A stretch of 64,000 nt of DNA from contig JANXSM010000129.1 in NCBI GenBank assembly GCA_025352665.1, positions 62,001 to 126,000 on the forward strand, read 5' to 3'. The notes beneath the pieces are model-generated. The model saw nothing but the letters and a program-made list of their open reading frames with translations. It was not told the origin of the DNA and did no database searches. Below are positions 42,590 to 52,099 of this stretch, one piece after another. The translations under genes were made by a program, and so were the position numbers. The stretch is from Rhodospirillales bacterium. Its GTDB lineage: Bacteria > Pseudomonadota > Alphaproteobacteria > Acetobacterales > Acetobacteraceae. Numbering within the stretch: the stretch's first letter is position 1; the number at the start of each line of letters is the position of its first letter.

Positions 42590-43369
42590 GTGCGGCTGGC
42601 AACCTGGAACGTCAATTCCATCCGGCAGCGACAGGGCCATGTCGAGCGCTGGCTGGCCCGCGTGCAACCGGATGTACTGGTGCTGCAGGAGATTAAATGC
42701 GAGGCGCCGATATTCCCTGCCTCAGCCTTCGAGGCGGCTGGTTACCAGAGCGTTGTGGTCGGGCAGAAAGCCTATAATGGTGTGGCGGCGCTGAGCCGGC
42801 TCCCATTCGAGACGGTGTACACCCAACTGCCGGGGCTTCCCGTCGAGAATGCGACAGCGCGCTACGTCGAAATCATCGCTGATGATATCACGATCATCGG
42901 GATCTATTTGCCGAACGGCAATTCCGGCGGTGATGAAGGTTATGCCTCCAAGCTTGCCTGGATGGATGCGCTGACCGAACGGGCCCGCAAGCTTATCGCG
43001 GCAGATCGCCGTTTCGTCATTCTGGGCGACTTTAACGTGGCGCCGACGGATGAAGACTACGCAAAAGGCGCGCTGCCACCAGACGACGCTCTGGTGCGGC
43101 CGCAGACGCGTGCGAAGTATCGTGAATTGCTGTGGCTCGGCTTGACCGACGGCATCCGCGCGCTGCATCCGTCAGGCTCGGTCTATACGTTCTGGGATTA
43201 CCAATCTGCCGCGTTCCAACGCGATTGCGGCCTGCGCATCGACCATGCGCTGTTCTCCCCTGCCCTCGCGGAAACCGTGACCGCCGCGTCCCCGGATCGA
43301 CGCGAGCGAGGTGAGCCGCAGCCTTCGGACCATGTGCCCGTCGTGTTCGAGTTCCAGCGCGGCTTGTGA
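42590..43369 (+). CDS. xthA: Exodeoxyribonuclease III
   Basis: A 259-residue AP endonuclease/3'-5' exonuclease. The GTG start gives VRLATWNVNSIRQRQGHVERWL. Catalytic blocks are VLVLQEIKCE (metal-binding Glu), NGVAALSRLP, FVILGDFNVAP (Asp and Asn), and the C-terminal CGLRIDHALFS plus PSDHVPVVFEF (the Asp-His pair). It repairs abasic sites in base-excision repair. It is five bases after the erpA-like gene and probably shares its transcript. Confidence 0.95.
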   Translation: MRLATWNVNSIRQRQGHVERWLARVQPDVLVLQEIKCEAPIFPASAFEAAGYQSVVVGQKAYNGVAALSRLPFETVYTQLPGLPVENATARYVEIIADDITIIGIYLPNGNSGGDEGYASKLAWMDALTERARKLIAADRRFVILGDFNVAPTDEDYAKGALPPDDALVRPQTRAKYRELLWLGLTDGIRALHPSGSVYTFWDYQSAAFQRDCGLRIDHALFSPALAETVTAASPDRRERGEPQPSDHVPVVFEFQRGL

Positions 43370-43378
43370 TCGACCTGA

Positions 43379-43627
43379 TTAACTCCAGTGCCCGCCCACC
43401 CAGACCCAGCCGCGTCCGCGTGGCACCAGTTGACCGGGGATAAACGCGCGGTATTGCGGGCGATCAGCGATGTACTGGTCGCCGGACCAGATGTAGCGAT
43501 AGCCGTTCCACTGCCACTGCCCCGTTTCCCACACCCCCTGGCTTGAGAGCTGCGGCACCGGCTGGGCGATGGCCGATCCGGCCGCGGTGGCAAGCACGAC
43601 AGTCAGCACAAGGCAACGGATGATCAT
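43379..43627 (-). CDS. Small exported YXWGXW/WxxGxW-repeat protein
   Basis: An 82-residue protein with a signal peptide (MIIRCLVLTVVLATAAGSAI, then AQ). The short Trp/Tyr-rich mature part contains VWETGQWQWNGYRYIWSGD and RGRGWVWVGGHWS. This is the repeat style of small periplasmic or surface proteins with no assigned function. The start at 43627 is chosen because it begins the signal peptide. It is convergent with xthA, with only 9 bases between the stops. Confidence 0.75.
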   Translation of the reverse strand: MIIRCLVLTVVLATAAGSAIAQPVPQLSSQGVWETGQWQWNGYRYIWSGDQYIADRPQYRAFIPGQLVPRGRGWVWVGGHWS

Positions 43628-43710
43628 CGCGACAGCCCCCTTTGCCAGCACCGGCAATCTAACAACCGGGGGGTACACATGCGGTTCCTGGGGCGAGTAG
43701 TTCGCAAGCC

Positions 43711-43824
43711 ATCACGCTCTAGAGCGGGATGACGTCTGATAGGCGACGCAATCCCGCTCTAGCTCTTTGTTTTATCGCGTGATTCAGACCTTTCGGTGAT
43801 TCAACCTTCGGTCATCACGCTCTA
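43711..43824 (+). repeat. Dispersed repeat family D, copy D3
   Basis: About 114 bases with inverted ends ATCACGCTCTAGAG and ATCACGCTCTA, and an inner pair AGAGCGGGATGACGTC/GACGCAATCCCGCTCT. This is the best-preserved copy of the family. Its right end supplies the TAG stop of the sensor-kinase gene at 43822-43824, as D1 does for mtnA. Confidence 0.85.
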
Positions 43825-44685
43825 AAGTTCGGCCAAGCTGCGGGCGCGGGTGCTGGTGTCGATCGGGCGGCTGAGGCCTCGGGCGCGACCGGCCGGCAGG
43901 GTCAGAGTGACACGCGTGCCGATGCGCGCCAATGCCTCCACCTCTAGCGTGCCGCCATGCGACTGGATGAGCGTGCGGGCGAGGGAGAGGCGCAGGCCGA
44001 TGCCGCGGCTGTCGGTGGCCACATGGCCGCGGGGTTCGCCGCCGGCATGGTCTAGGCGAGCAGGCCCAGTGCCTTCGTCCTCGACGAGAATGACGATACC
44101 ATCGGGCGAAGCGGCCCAGTTGATCTCGATCCAGTCGTTGTGGCCAGAGCTGCGCACCGCCTCACCGAGCACGCGGGCGAGCACCTGGCGCAGGGCGCGC
44201 TGATCGGCCCAGATCAGCAGTTCGGCGGCATCGCCCTGCGGCACGCGCCAGTTGCGCCGGCCGGGACTGATGGCCGTGGTGATCGTGATGACAGCATCGG
44301 CCATCAGCTCGGTGATGATGATGGTTTCGCAGTTGAGCGAGCGCCGCGCGTCCGCCGGCATGAGATGATGTTCGAGTTCGTCCGCAAGGCCGCCGAGCTG
44401 GGCCGCAGCCCCCCCCATCACCGCAGCGTTGGGATGAATTTCTGCGACCAGCTGGTCGGCGTGGCCGCGCAGAGTGAGTGCCATGGCCTGCAGCTCGTGG
44501 GCAAACAGGCGCAGGATGCGGGTAACATTTGCCTCGCCCACATGAGCTTCGGCACAGATTTCCATGCACGCCCGGTAGGCGCGTATGGTGCCGCGTAGGC
44601 GCCAGGCCAAGTTCGCCACACAAAGCAATGCGGCGCCCGCTAGGCACCAGGGGAGGATTGTCGATAAACCGGTCAGGGCATTCAT
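43822..44685 (-). CDS. Membrane-anchored histidine kinase-like protein with degenerate N-box
   Basis: A 287-residue protein. An N-terminal membrane helix (TILPWCLAGAALLCVANLAW) is followed by a dimerisation helix with FAHELQAMALTLRGH, giving a candidate phospho-His, and then an HATPase_c domain with VEDEGTGP and DSRGIGLRLSLARTLIQSHG. The N-box, normally with an essential Asn, reads VLARVLGEAVRSSGHN, so the usual Mg-ATP-binding Asn seems absent. No receiver or response regulator is adjacent. It could be a weak kinase, a phosphatase or a phosphotransfer protein. Confidence 0.78.
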   Translation of the reverse strand: MNALTGLSTILPWCLAGAALLCVANLAWRLRGTIRAYRACMEICAEAHVGEANVTRILRLFAHELQAMALTLRGHADQLVAEIHPNAAVMGGAAAQLGGLADELEHHLMPADARRSLNCETIIITELMADAVITITTAISPGRRNWRVPQGDAAELLIWADQRALRQVLARVLGEAVRSSGHNDWIEINWAASPDGIVILVEDEGTGPARLDHAGGEPRGHVATDSRGIGLRLSLARTLIQSHGGTLEVEALARIGTRVTLTLPAGRARGLSRPIDTSTRARSLAEL

Positions 44686-44759
44686 TGCGATGAAGAATGT
44701 CGCAAAATGACCAACACCAGATTAACGTCGCATCGCAGTATCAGGCAACGCGCATCGGA

Positions 44760-45062
44760 TCAGGCGGTCACGGCGGCCTTCTTGTCGCGCGCCTTGATGA
44801 TGCGGCGCTTGATCACGCGGGCTTCCTCGGGAAGCTTGGTGTTCGAGGTCGACAGCAGGAACGCGTCGATGCCGCCATTGTGCTCCACCGTGCGGATGCC
44901 GCGGGTGGACAGGCGCATGGTGATGGACGTGCCCAGGATATCGGAAAGCATCGAGGATGCCTGGATGTTCGGCAGGAAGCGACGACGGGTCTTGTTGTTG
45001 GCGTGGCTGACGTTGTTACCCGACAGGACACCCTTGCCTGTGATCTGGCAGCGGCGAGACAT
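44760..45062 (-). CDS. rpmB: 50S ribosomal protein L28
   Basis: A 100-residue ribosomal protein starting [20 protein letters not shown] and containing [14 protein letters not shown], the family signature. The C-terminus is basic ([15 protein letters not shown]). The initiating ATG at 45062 is fixed by the conserved N-terminus. It is flanked by the sensor-kinase gene downstream and a hypothetical gene upstream, with about 100 bases for its own promoter. Confidence 0.97.
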   Translation of the reverse strand: MSRRCQITGKGVLSGNNVSHANNKTRRRFLPNIQASSMLSDILGTSITMRLSTRGIRTVEHNGGIDAFLLSTSNTKLPEEARVIKRRIIKARDKKAAVTA

Positions 45063-45164
45063 CTGAAAAATCCTCAAACAGTCGTGAGCATGTGGGCGCG
45101 CGACAAGAGAGCCGCGCGGACAGCATCGCAAGATGGTGGCTTATGGCCAAGCGGGGCGTCGGCG

Positions 45165-45422
45165 TCAAGCATCGCCGTGGTCGTCCGGCTCACGGAATTC
45201 ACCGGCTTTGACGCTCTCGATGGCGTTTTCGAGGATGCGGACCACCGACTCATCATCCAGCGTGCGGGTCAGCATGCCGATGGCGCCGCCCAGCAGGGCG
45301 GAGGCGATCGAAACGCCGTCGATGTTCTGTCCGGTCATGAAGCCGATCGCCTGATCGACCACGGCGCCGGCGTGGCTGAGGCCGGGCGGGGCCGCATCGA
45401 GGTCGTCCGGGGAGGTGGTCAT
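45165..45422 (-). CDS. Hypothetical protein downstream of the ABC transporter
   Basis: An 85-residue acidic protein. A central Gly/Ala-rich helix pair (VVDQAIGFMTGQNIDGVSIA, then SALLGGAIGMLT) is followed by an amphipathic helix (VVRILENAIESVKAG) and an acidic tail. There is no clear signal peptide. It starts 10 bases after the ABC transporter stop, with GGATACC just before the ATG, so it is likely co-transcribed. The function is not recognised. Confidence 0.6.
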   Translation of the reverse strand: MTTSPDDLDAAPPGLSHAGAVVDQAIGFMTGQNIDGVSIASALLGGAIGMLTRTLDDESVVRILENAIESVKAGEFREPDDHGDA

Positions 45423-45432
45423 TGGTATCCTT

Positions 45433-47265
45433 TCAAAGGGCTTCGACGTGGAGATCGGCGGCCAGATGCTGCTGCTCGGCCTGCAACGCCCACATGCGGG
45501 CATACATGCCACCTGCCGCCAGCAGCGTGTGATGGTTGCCGCGCTCGGCGATCTCGCCGTGGTCGAGCACGATGATCTGGTCGGCATCGGTCACAGTGGA
45601 CAGGCGATGCGCGATGGTCAGCGTGGTGCGGTTGCGCGACAGGCTGCGCAGCGCCTGCTGGATCTCCTGCTCGGTGCCGGTGTCGAGCGCGCTGGTGGCT
45701 TCGTCCAGGATCAGAATGCGTGGGTTTTTGAGAATGGTGCGGGCGATGGCCACGCGCTGCTTCTCGCCGCCGGAGAGTTTCAGGCCGCGCTCGCCCACGC
45801 GGGTGGCATAGCCGTCCGGCAGACGCTGGACGAAGTCGTGCACCTGGGCGAGCTTTGCGGCTTCGATGATCTCCGCCTCGGAAGCGCCCGGCCGGCCGTA
45901 CGCGATATTGTAGAGAATGGTGTCATTGAACAGCACCGTGTCCTGGGGCACTACGCCGATGGCCGCGCGCAGGCTGTCCTGGGCGATGTCGCGCAAATCG
46001 TGGCCGTCTACCAGCACGGCGCCGGAATTCACGTCGTAGAAGCGGAATAGCAAGCGGTTGATGGTGGATTTGCCGGCACCGGTGGGCCCCACGATGGCAA
46101 GCGTCTGGCCAGGCGGCACGGTGAAGCTGACGCCGCGCAGGATCATGTGGTCTGGCCGATAGCCGAACACCACGTGGTCGAACCGAAGTTCGGTGGCCTC
46201 ATGCGTTTCTGGCAGGGTGATGGCGCCGGGGCGGTCGGTGATCTCGGCGTGGGTGGCGAGCAGGCGAAACATCTGCTCCATGTCCACCAGCCCCTGCTTG
46301 ATTTCGCGGTAGACGAAACCGATGAAGTTGAGCGGCTGGTAGAGCTGCATGAGATAGGTGTTCACCAGCACGAACTTGCCCACGGTCATCGTGCCGTCGC
46401 GCACGCCTTGGGCCGCCATCAGCATGACCAGCGCGAGGCCGGCTGCGATGATAGCGGCTTGGCCGAGGTTGAGCATGTTCAGCGTCACCTGGCTTGTCAC
46501 CGCGGCCCGCTCATAGCGAGCGAGTGCGCCGTCGTAGCGGGTGGCCTCATGGCGTTCGTTGCCGAAATATTTGACCGTCTCATAGTTCAGCAGGCTGTCC
46601 ATCGCCTTGGTGCGGGCCTCGCCATCGGTCTCGTTCATGGTGCGGCGGAACTTCACCCGCCAATCGGTGAAACCCATGGTGAAGCCGAGATAAAGTACCA
46701 CCGCGGTGAAGGTGACGGCGGCGAACCGCCAGTCAAAGATCTTCCACAGGATGCCGGTGACGAGCACCACTTCGAACAAGGTGGGAAGAATGTTGAACAC
46801 GGCCAGGCGCAGGACCTGCTCGATGCCGGTGGTGCCGCGCTCGATGCTGCGGGAAAGTCCGCCCGTCTGCCGATCCAGATGGAAGCGCAGGGACAAGCGA
46901 TGCATGTGTCGAAAGCTCTGCATGCTGGCCTTGCGCATGATGCGCTGCTGGGCTGCGGCGAACACGGCATCGCGCATTTCGGCAAAACCCGCGCTGGCCA
47001 CGCGCAGCAGGCCATAGGCGCCGATCAGCCCAATCGGGATGACCAGCAACGCCTGGCCCGGAGCCAGCGCGTCGACCGCCCGGCTGTAAACCAGAGGTAC
47101 GTAGACCGTTGCGACCTTGGCAAGCACCAGGCACAGCGTTGCGAGCACGACGCGAATGCGGGTGGCATTGTCGCCAACCGGCCACAGATAAGGCAGCAGG
47201 TCGACGATGGTGCGCCACGCGCTGCGGTCGTGCGGGCTGGGCGGTATGACGGGGGTGGATCTCAT
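45433..47265 (-). CDS. Atm1/HMT1-type ABC exporter (fused membrane and ATPase domains)
   Basis: A 610-residue half-transporter with six membrane helices and a nucleotide-binding domain. Visible elements are LSLRFHLDRQTGGLSRSIER (Atm1-like), MDSLLNYETVKYFGNERHE, Walker A VGPTGAGKST, signature LKLSGGEKQRVAIARTIL and Walker B ILILDEATSALD. The family exports glutathione-linked sulfur or metal conjugates. The ATG at 47265 is chosen because it starts MRSTPVIPP; upstream codons are not conserved. The gene is divergent from the Nudix gene. Confidence 0.92.
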   Translation of the reverse strand: MRSTPVIPPSPHDRSAWRTIVDLLPYLWPVGDNATRIRVVLATLCLVLAKVATVYVPLVYSRAVDALAPGQALLVIPIGLIGAYGLLRVASAGFAEMRDAVFAAAQQRIMRKASMQSFRHMHRLSLRFHLDRQTGGLSRSIERGTTGIEQVLRLAVFNILPTLFEVVLVTGILWKIFDWRFAAVTFTAVVLYLGFTMGFTDWRVKFRRTMNETDGEARTKAMDSLLNYETVKYFGNERHEATRYDGALARYERAAVTSQVTLNMLNLGQAAIIAAGLALVMLMAAQGVRDGTMTVGKFVLVNTYLMQLYQPLNFIGFVYREIKQGLVDMEQMFRLLATHAEITDRPGAITLPETHEATELRFDHVVFGYRPDHMILRGVSFTVPPGQTLAIVGPTGAGKSTINRLLFRFYDVNSGAVLVDGHDLRDIAQDSLRAAIGVVPQDTVLFNDTILYNIAYGRPGASEAEIIEAAKLAQVHDFVQRLPDGYATRVGERGLKLSGGEKQRVAIARTILKNPRILILDEATSALDTGTEQEIQQALRSLSRNRTTLTIAHRLSTVTDADQIIVLDHGEIAERGNHHTLLAAGGMYARMWALQAEQQHLAADLHVEAL

Positions 47266-47346
47266 GGACGCGATGTGGCACCAAAGCGGGGGATTGCAAA
47301 GCATTGGCAGCGCAACCCGGCCGCTCATCCGGGACGCGCGCTTCTG

Positions 47347-48120
47347 ATGGATCCAAGATTCCAGCGTCATATCGACGCCTGCAACGCCGCAGTGCTGCCG
47401 GGCGAGCGGCTGGTGCTTCGCCTGGGCGGTGACGATGTCGGTTATCTGACCCGGGAATTCGCGACCACGCTCGCGAATTCAGGTGTGGTGGTGGGCGCAG
47501 AGTGCGCGACACTGGCCGATGCTGCGGCGTTGCCAGCGCTGGCCAGGACCATGGCGGAGCGCGGTTTCTATCCGTTTCGCCATGAGGCGTTCGACGTGCG
47601 GGCGATCCCTGGCGGTACAGTGCTGACGACCATCGACCGCGGCGCCCTGCCCGCTTTCGGCATCATGGCGGAGGGCGTGCACCTAAACGGCCTGGTGCGG
47701 CGCCCCGATGGCCTGCACCTGTGGATCGCGCGCCGCGCCGCCCACAAGCTGCTCGACCCCGGCAAGCTCGATCACATCGTCGCAGGCGGCGTCTCGGCCG
47801 GCATGGACGCGTGGCAAACGCTTTTGAAGGAAGCCGATGAGGAAGCCGCAATCCCACCAACGCTGATCGCCAACGCGTGTTTTCGCGCCACCCTAAGTTA
47901 CGCTCTGGACCGCGACGAGGGCCTGCGCCGGGACGTGCTGCAGTGCTATGACCTGGAGTTGCCGGCGGATTTCCGGCCCTGCGCCGCCGATGGCGAAGTC
48001 GAGAGTTTTGAGCTGTGGCCGATCGCACGCGTGTTTGAACGCGTGCGCGACACCGACGACTTCAAGTTCAACGTCAATCTGGTTCTGATCGACCTGTTTC
48101 AACGGCTCGGCATGCTGTGA
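47347..48120 (+). CDS. DUF4743-Nudix family hydrolase
   Basis: A 257-residue protein with an N-terminal DUF4743-like domain (about 1-110) and a C-terminal Nudix domain. The Nudix box reads GGVSAGMDAWQTLLKEADEE, with Asp for the first Glu and Lys-Glu for Arg-Glu, so the final metal-binding EE is retained. This arrangement occurs in Tnr3-like proteins acting on thiamine diphosphate analogues; the true substrate here is unknown. It is convergent with the DUF4167 gene, with 4 bases between stops. Confidence 0.86.
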   Translation: MDPRFQRHIDACNAAVLPGERLVLRLGGDDVGYLTREFATTLANSGVVVGAECATLADAAALPALARTMAERGFYPFRHEAFDVRAIPGGTVLTTIDRGALPAFGIMAEGVHLNGLVRRPDGLHLWIARRAAHKLLDPGKLDHIVAGGVSAGMDAWQTLLKEADEEAAIPPTLIANACFRATLSYALDRDEGLRRDVLQCYDLELPADFRPCAADGEVESFELWPIARVFERVRDTDDFKFNVNLVLIDLFQRLGML

Positions 48121-48124
48121 CCGT

Positions 48125-48670
48125 TCAACCCTCGGGCGGGTTGTTGGTGATCGGGATGTCGCGCGTCACCACGGCTTCGCCGCCGGGTTGTTCGCCGAGG
48201 CCGTTCACCTGGTGGCCAATCTGCTGTTGCAGTTCCGCTTCCAGGCCTTCGACGTCGTGGGTGTTGGTCTCGGGGCCATTGTTCTCGTAGCTGCGCGGCT
48301 GGCGCTGCTGCTGGTGGCCCTGCTGGCCGGCGTTGCCTGTGGCCTGGGGCGCTTGGGTGGCCTGGGCCATGGCGTTGAGAATGCGGAAATAATGCTCGGC
48401 ATGCTGGAAATAACTTTCCGCCATCACCCGATCGCCCACGCTGCTCGCGTCCCGGCCCAGCTGAAGGTATTTCTCGAACAACTGCTGTGCGGTGCCACGA
48501 ATGCGCAGGTCGGGACCAGAACTGTCGAAAACATGATTGCGGTTGAGAGGAATGCCGCCGCCCTGCGGCCGGATCTGCTGACCACCACCGCCGCCGCCGC
48601 CGCCACCGCCACCGCCACCGCCGCTGCGGTTGTTGTTGTTGTTGCGTCCACGCATACGTTTCATGTTCAT
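48125..48670 (-). CDS. DUF4167 domain protein with poly-Asn/poly-Gly head
   Basis: A 181-residue protein. The N-terminus MNMKRMRGRNNNNNRS is followed by 14 consecutive glycines. The DUF4167 core follows (HVFDSSGPDLRIRGTAQQLF, then EKYLQLGRDASSVGDRVMAE and YFQHAEHYFRILNAM), then a Gln-rich tail. The family is alphaproteobacterial, basic-headed and possibly RNA-binding, with no established function. The Gly and Asn tracts are encoded by near-perfect triplet repeats. It follows prmC, a conserved neighbour. Confidence 0.9.
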   Translation of the reverse strand: MNMKRMRGRNNNNNRSGGGGGGGGGGGGGGQQIRPQGGGIPLNRNHVFDSSGPDLRIRGTAQQLFEKYLQLGRDASSVGDRVMAESYFQHAEHYFRILNAMAQATQAPQATGNAGQQGHQQQRQPRSYENNGPETNTHDVEGLEAELQQQIGHQVNGLGEQPGGEAVVTRDIPITNNPPEG

Positions 48671-48900
48671 GCTGAGATCATAGCGCTTTCCTGTCTGCTG
48701 TGCTGGGTGCGACAGCCATACATGCCGCCGCGTGGCCCGGGTTCCCCGCGCCGTTGGATAATGTTGCCGGAACGGCCGCCCGGCGTCTCTGGGAGCCTCA
48801 TCAACCGGGCGCGATCATCGAAATCGCAAGTGATTAGGTTGATTGGGTCAGAGAATCGGACGCTGCCTTGGCTGGCGGCCGACTGCTGGACAGTTGCAAG

Positions 48901-49758
48901 TTAGCGGTGCCACGCGGCATTGCCAAACGATTTCTGCGCCCTGAGCACCAATGCTCGCGCAATCCCGCCGAGATCGGCACACAGGGCCACGGTTTCAAGC
49001 CCGGCGTCACGGGCCAGCGTGCCAACATCGCCATCCTGGCCAGCGCCCAGTTCGAGGACGCCAACTCCGCCAGGCACCAGAAGCCTTGGCATCTCCGCAA
49101 GGATGACACGGTAGGCGTCCAGACCATCAGCGCCGCCGTCCAAGGCGCGGGCGGGTTCGTGGCGAGCCACCTCGGGCATCAGCCCGGCGATCTCGCCTTG
49201 CGGAATATACGGCGGGTTGGACAGCACGAGCTCAAAGCGACCTGTGATCGCCTGCGCCCAGTCGCCGGCTAAAAAGCTCGCGTGGTCGGCAAGATTGTTC
49301 CTGGCCGCATTGCGGCGGGCCAGGCTGGCCGCGGCCGGCGACAGATCGATGCCGACGCCGAATGCCTGCGGGAATTCCACCAGGCAGGCCAGCAGCAGGC
49401 AGCCGGTGCCGGTACCGAGGTCGAGAATCCGCCCCGGCGGCGCGGTGCAATGGGCGATGGCGGCGCTGACCAGCGTCTCTGAGTCGGCGCGCGGGATCAA
49501 CGTGTCGCGGGAGACCTCCAGATCGAGCGTCCAAAATCCCTGATGGCCGGTGATCAGCGCCAGCGGTTCATGGGTCAGTCGACGCGCCAGCAGCGTTTGA
49601 AAGCCGGTCGGGTCGATTTCCCGCCCGCGGTCGATCAGCACGGAGCGGTCCAGGCCGAGGGCATGGGCCAGCAGCAGGCGGGCTTCCAGGCGCGGCATGT
49701 CGATGCCAGCCTGTTGCAGGGCGACGGCTGCGGCCCGGAGTACCTCGCCTGCGGTCAT
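48901..49758 (-). CDS. prmC: Peptide chain release factor N5-glutamine methyltransferase
   Basis: A 285-residue SAM-dependent methyltransferase. An N-terminal helical domain is followed by the catalytic fold with [16 protein letters not shown] (SAM binding) and the glutamine-binding NPPY in [16 protein letters not shown]. PrmC methylates the GGQ glutamine of release factors; prfA overlaps it by 4 bases immediately upstream, a functional pairing. Confidence 0.95.
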   Translation of the reverse strand: MTAGEVLRAAAVALQQAGIDMPRLEARLLLAHALGLDRSVLIDRGREIDPTGFQTLLARRLTHEPLALITGHQGFWTLDLEVSRDTLIPRADSETLVSAAIAHCTAPPGRILDLGTGTGCLLLACLVEFPQAFGVGIDLSPAAASLARRNAARNNLADHASFLAGDWAQAITGRFELVLSNPPYIPQGEIAGLMPEVARHEPARALDGGADGLDAYRVILAEMPRLLVPGGVGVLELGAGQDGDVGTLARDAGLETVALCADLGGIARALVLRAQKSFGNAAWHR

Positions 49759-50813
49759 TCCTCGGCGGCAAGACGCGCGGCCTGGTCTTCGGCGGTCAGC
49801 GCGTCGATGAACTCGTCGAGCTCGCCCTGCATGACCCGGTCGATCTTGTACAACGTCAGGTTGATGCGGTGGTCGGACACGCGGCCTTGGGGGAAGTTGT
49901 AGGTGCGAATGCGTTCCGAACGGTCGCCGGTCCCAACCTGGGATTTGCGGTCGGCTGAGCGAGTCGCATGCAAGGCGGCGCGCTGCTGCTCATACAGCCG
50001 CGCGCGCAGCAGCTTCATCGCCTTGGCTTTGTTCTTGTGCTGGCTCTTCTCCTCCTGCATCGCAACCGCGAGGCCAGTAGGGAGATGGGTGATACGCACC
50101 GCACTTTCGGTTTTATTGACGTGCTGTCCGCCGGCTCCCTGGGCGCGATAGACGTCAATCCGCAAGTCACGCGCCTCGTCGATCTGCACGTCAGCTTCCT
50201 CCGCCTCGGGCATGATGGCGACGGTGACCGTGGAGGTGTGGATGCGGCCTTGGCTTTCGGTGGCTGGCACACGCTGCACGCGGTGGACGCCTGATTCGTA
50301 TTTCAGCCGCGCGAACACCGATTTTCCAGTGATTTCGGCCGTCGCACCTCGGATGCCGCCGAGCTCGCTTTCATCGAAATCCATCACCTCGAAGCGCCAG
50401 CCCTGCGAGGCCGCATATTTTTGATACATCTGGAACAGCTCGGCGGCGAACAATCCAGCTTCGTCGCCGCCGGCGGCGGGGCGGATTTCCAGCAAGCCAG
50501 AGCGATCGTCGGCCTCGTCCTTGGGCAGGAGCGACAGGCGAATGGCGTGTTCCAGGGCGGGGATGCGTTCCTTGAACCCGCGCAGCTCCTCTTCGGCGAG
50601 ATCACGCATATCGGGCTCACCGAGCATCGCCTCGGCCTCTCGCTGTTCGCGTTCGGCGTTTCGCAGCTGGTCGACGCGGGCGACCACGGGGTCGATTTCG
50701 TTGAGCTCCTTGGACGCCCTCACATAGGCGTCGCCAGCCAGGCCCTCGCTCATGAGCGCACGCAGTTCATCGGCACGGGCGACGATACGGTCGAGCTTGT
50801 CGGCGAGGTTCAT
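49755..50813 (-). CDS. prfA: Peptide chain release factor 1
   Basis: A 352-residue class I release factor recognising UAA and UAG. The catalytic GGQ is visible in [20 protein letters not shown], and the anticodon-like loop region follows [16 protein letters not shown]. Its glutamine is the target of PrmC, encoded next. The start overlaps the hisS stop by 4 bases, so hisS, prfA and prmC are coupled. Confidence 0.97.
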   Translation of the reverse strand: MNLADKLDRIVARADELRALMSEGLAGDAYVRASKELNEIDPVVARVDQLRNAEREQREAEAMLGEPDMRDLAEEELRGFKERIPALEHAIRLSLLPKDEADDRSGLLEIRPAAGGDEAGLFAAELFQMYQKYAASQGWRFEVMDFDESELGGIRGATAEITGKSVFARLKYESGVHRVQRVPATESQGRIHTSTVTVAIMPEAEEADVQIDEARDLRIDVYRAQGAGGQHVNKTESAVRITHLPTGLAVAMQEEKSQHKNKAKAMKLLRARLYEQQRAALHATRSADRKSQVGTGDRSERIRTYNFPQGRVSDHRINLTLYKIDRVMQGELDEFIDALTAEDQAARLAAEE

Positions 50814-52045
50814 GAGAGTTTGAGGACCAGCTCCGCCAGCGCCACCTCGGACTGGGCGCCGCTGGCCAGGTCCTTCACCTGGGCGACCCCGCGCGCAGCC
50901 TCGTCTTCGCCGATGATGACCACGGCGCGGGCGCCTTGCTTGTTGGCGCGTTCCATCCGCCGCTTGAGATTGCCGCGATAGCCGATCTCGGCACGGATGC
51001 CGGCGCGGCGCAACGACTGCACGGCGTCGATCGCGACAGCCTCCGGACCGTCGCCGACGGGAATGACGATCACCGGGGATACGACACCGGGGCTGGCTGC
51101 GAGCAGCATGGATAAGCGCTCAATGCCCGCCGCCCAGCCAACCGCAGGCGTTGCCGGCCCGCCCATTTCCTCCACCAGCCCATCGTATCGGCCGCCGGCC
51201 ATCACCGTGCCTTGGGCGCCGAGAGCGGAGGTGACAAATTCGAAGGCCGTGTGACTGTAGTAGTCAAGCCCGCGGACGATGCGGGGATTCTCGCGATAGG
51301 GCACGCCCATGCGCGACAGATGCTCCTGCAGCTTGGCGTAGAAGGTCGCCGCAGCCTCGGTCAGGAACGGTGTGATAGTTGGTGCATCGGCGACCAAGGC
51401 ACGATCACCGAGGTCCTTGCTGTCCAGGATACGCATCGGGTTGCGCTCCAGGCGGCACAGGCTTTCCTCCGAAAGTCTGTCTCGATAGGCGGTGAAATAC
51501 GCCACCAGCGCCGCGCGGTAGGCATCGCGAGACGGTTTGTCGCCGAGCGTGTTGAGCTCCAACACGGTTTCATCTGAGATGCCGAGGGCGGTCAGGATGT
51601 CCCAGCCGCAGGCAATCGCCTCGGCGTCGGCCAGCGGCTCGGCGGGGCCGATCAGTTCGCAGCCAATTTGGTGAAACTGGCGGTAGCGGCCCTTCTGCGG
51701 GCGCTCGTAGCGGAACATCGGCCCGGCGTAGAATACCTTCTGCGGCAAGGATTGGGTGAGTCCACCGGTGACCAGCGCGCGACAAACCCCCGCCGTGCCT
51801 TCCGGCCGCAGCGTGAGGCTCTCGCCGCCGCGATCGGTGAAGCTATACATCTCCTTGGTCACGACGTCGGACGTATCGCCGAGCGTGCGCGCGAACACCC
51901 GCGTGTCCTCAAAAATCGGTGTCGACCATTCATCGAAACCATAGGTCGCGGCGACGCGGCGCGCCGTGTCGATCACATGGGCGTGGCGGCGGAAATCCTC
52001 GCCAATCAGGTCACGCGTGCCACGGACCGGTTGCAGGTCGTTCAA
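50810..52045 (-). CDS. hisS: Histidyl-tRNA synthetase
   Basis: A 411-residue class II synthetase. Motif 2 ([19 protein letters not shown]) and the histidine-specific loops ([15 protein letters not shown] and [14 protein letters not shown]) are present. A C-terminal anticodon-binding domain completes it. It charges tRNA-His. It is 54 bases downstream of ispG on the same strand. Confidence 0.97.
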   Translation of the reverse strand: MNDLQPVRGTRDLIGEDFRRHAHVIDTARRVAATYGFDEWSTPIFEDTRVFARTLGDTSDVVTKEMYSFTDRGGESLTLRPEGTAGVCRALVTGGLTQSLPQKVFYAGPMFRYERPQKGRYRQFHQIGCELIGPAEPLADAEAIACGWDILTALGISDETVLELNTLGDKPSRDAYRAALVAYFTAYRDRLSEESLCRLERNPMRILDSKDLGDRALVADAPTITPFLTEAAATFYAKLQEHLSRMGVPYRENPRIVRGLDYYSHTAFEFVTSALGAQGTVMAGGRYDGLVEEMGGPATPAVGWAAGIERLSMLLAASPGVVSPVIVIPVGDGPEAVAIDAVQSLRRAGIRAEIGYRGNLKRRMERANKQGARAVVIIGEDEAARGVAQVKDLASGAQSEVALAELVLKLS

Positions 52046-52099
52046 AAATCAATTCCCAGATCATAGAGGCAGGCCAGCGGTGCGCGGCCACCCTGCGGG

